Shown one piece after another: positions 63,286 through 64,000 of a stretch of DNA of 64,000 nucleotides. The stretch's first letter is position 1; each line of letters opens with the position of its first letter. The notes under the pieces were generated by a model. That model was given only the letters and a program-made list of their open reading frames with translations. It did no database searches and was not told the origin of the DNA. The stretch covers positions 2,480,001-2,544,000 of the forward strand of contig NZ_CP046128.1 of NCBI RefSeq assembly GCF_038738535.1, given 5' to 3'. The translations under genes were made by a program, and so were the position numbers. Origin of the DNA: Bacillus pumilus (GTDB lineage Bacteria > Bacillota > Bacilli > Bacillales > Bacillaceae).

Positions 63286-64000
63286 ATGAAAGCAACTTTG
63301 TCGACGAAAGATACAGTTATTATCGGTTTTATGTTATTTGCTCTATTCTTCGGCGCCGGAAATATGATTTATCCACCAGAGCTTGGGCAATATGCTGGGC
63401 AAAATGTGTGGAAAGCAATGGGCGGATTTTTATTAACAGGTGTCGGTTTACCTCTTCTAGGGATTATTGCGATCGCTTTAACAGGTCGAGATGCGAAAGG
63501 ATTAGCTGATAAAGCTCACCCAGCTTTTGGAACAGCGTTTACCGTCATTTTATATTTATCTATTGGGCCGCTTTTCGCTATTCCTCGTACAGGAACGGTT
63601 TCATATGAAATTGGTGCATTACCCTTTTTAGCAGGTGTACCAGCTTGGCTCTCACTTCTTTTATTCACACTTGTCTTTTTTGGTATTACATATTATCTTG
63701 CTCTAAATCCAACGAAGATTGTGGATCGTGTAGGGAAAGTGTTAACACCAATTAAATTTACGATTATTTTTATTATTATTGTCAAAGCCATTTTAACGCC
63801 GATGGGCGCCGTTGGCACACCTGATGTATCCTATAGCAGCGGATCATTTTTCAAAGGATTTCTAGAGGGCTATAAAACAATGGATGCTCTTGCTTCTATT
63901 GTGTTTGGGGTTGTTGTCATCAATGCCATTAAAGGACGCGGTGTGACAAGTAAAAAGGCACTGACTTCTGCTTGTATCAAAGCGGGTCTGATTGCAGCTT
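63286..64000 (+). CDS. brnQ: Second BrnQ-type branched-chain amino acid transporter (runs off window)
   Basis: Open to the window end (238 codons visible). It begins MKATLSTKDTVIIGFMLFAL. The same family signatures as BraB recur: FFGAGNMIYPPELGQYAG, GGFLLTGVGLPLLG, IPRTGTVSYEIG, GFLEGYKTMDALASIVFG. It is a tandem duplicate with its own strong promoter. The GGAGG ribosome site is 11 nt from this ATG but 6 nt from an earlier ATG that forms a two-codon frame (ATG CAA TGA) overlapping this start. The 3' end is not visible. Confidence 0.93.
   Translation, partial: MKATLSTKDTVIIGFMLFALFFGAGNMIYPPELGQYAGQNVWKAMGGFLLTGVGLPLLGIIAIALTGRDAKGLADKAHPAFGTAFTVILYLSIGPLFAIPRTGTVSYEIGALPFLAGVPAWLSLLLFTLVFFGITYYLALNPTKIVDRVGKVLTPIKFTIIFIIIVKAILTPMGAVGTPDVSYSSGSFFKGFLEGYKTMDALASIVFGVVVINAIKGRGVTSKKALTSACIKAGLIAA

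Overview
The window is chromosomal DNA of a low-GC Firmicute, very probably a Bacillus of the B. pumilus group. This is inferred from protein sequence and gene order recalled from B. subtilis, because no search was possible. Gene order in the outer parts matches the B. subtilis speD-gapB-coaE-ytaF-mutM-polA-phoRP-mdh-icd-citZ-ytwI-ytvI-pyk-pfkA-accAD-ytsJ-dnaE and ytrHI-nrnA-ytoI-ytkLK-argHG-moaB-ackA-ytxK-tpx-ytfJI-yteJ-sppA-nadK blocks, and at the right end ytcI-sspA-thiI-nifZ-braB. Most genes lie on the minus strand, and intrinsic terminators separate nearly every unit.

Region 1 (1-25.6 kb) is core metabolism: SAM decarboxylase (partial), gluconeogenic GAPDH with a CcpN box on its promoter, CoA synthesis, MutM and Pol I, the PhoPR phosphate sensor, the citZ-icd-mdh TCA operon with two cre-like sites, pfkA-pyk, accDA, malic enzyme and replicative DnaE. 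Region 2 (25.7-42.1 kb) holds sporulation genes (ytrHI with a sigma-E-like promoter, ytfIJ), NrnA, the ytoI regulator, argGH with an ARG-box-like site, ackA with a full-match cre, peroxiredoxin Tpx, a sigma-W-type sppA-yteJ unit and a second NAD kinase.

Region 3 (42.1-57 kb) is accessory relative to B. subtilis gene order. It has a DbpA-type helicase, the cold-responsive des-desKR desaturase system, a Fur-box lipoprotein without a permease, a complete BceRS-BceAB antibiotic-resistance module, an amidohydrolase, a divergent NAD(P)H oxidoreductase/MarR pair with overlapping promoters, a bacteriocin-like cassette, and a frameshifted LysE exporter. The bacteriocin-like cassette is the most interesting element. 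A secreted 152-aa protein ends at a TAA placed directly on a -1 slippery heptamer (G GGT TTT) inside an A5-G5-T5-A4 run. The -1 frame continues into a Cys-rich, glycine-rich hydrophobic C-terminus, giving a 250-aa shifted product. A 58-aa membrane-protein ORF follows 16 bp downstream and could be an immunity gene.

Region 4 (57-64 kb) returns to conserved order: acyl-CoA synthetase ytcI, sspA with a sigma-G promoter, the tRNA thiolation pair thiI-nifZ, and branched-chain amino-acid transporter braB with CodY motifs. A second tandem BrnQ paralogue runs off the window end. No tRNA, rRNA, insertion sequence, prophage or CRISPR array was seen.
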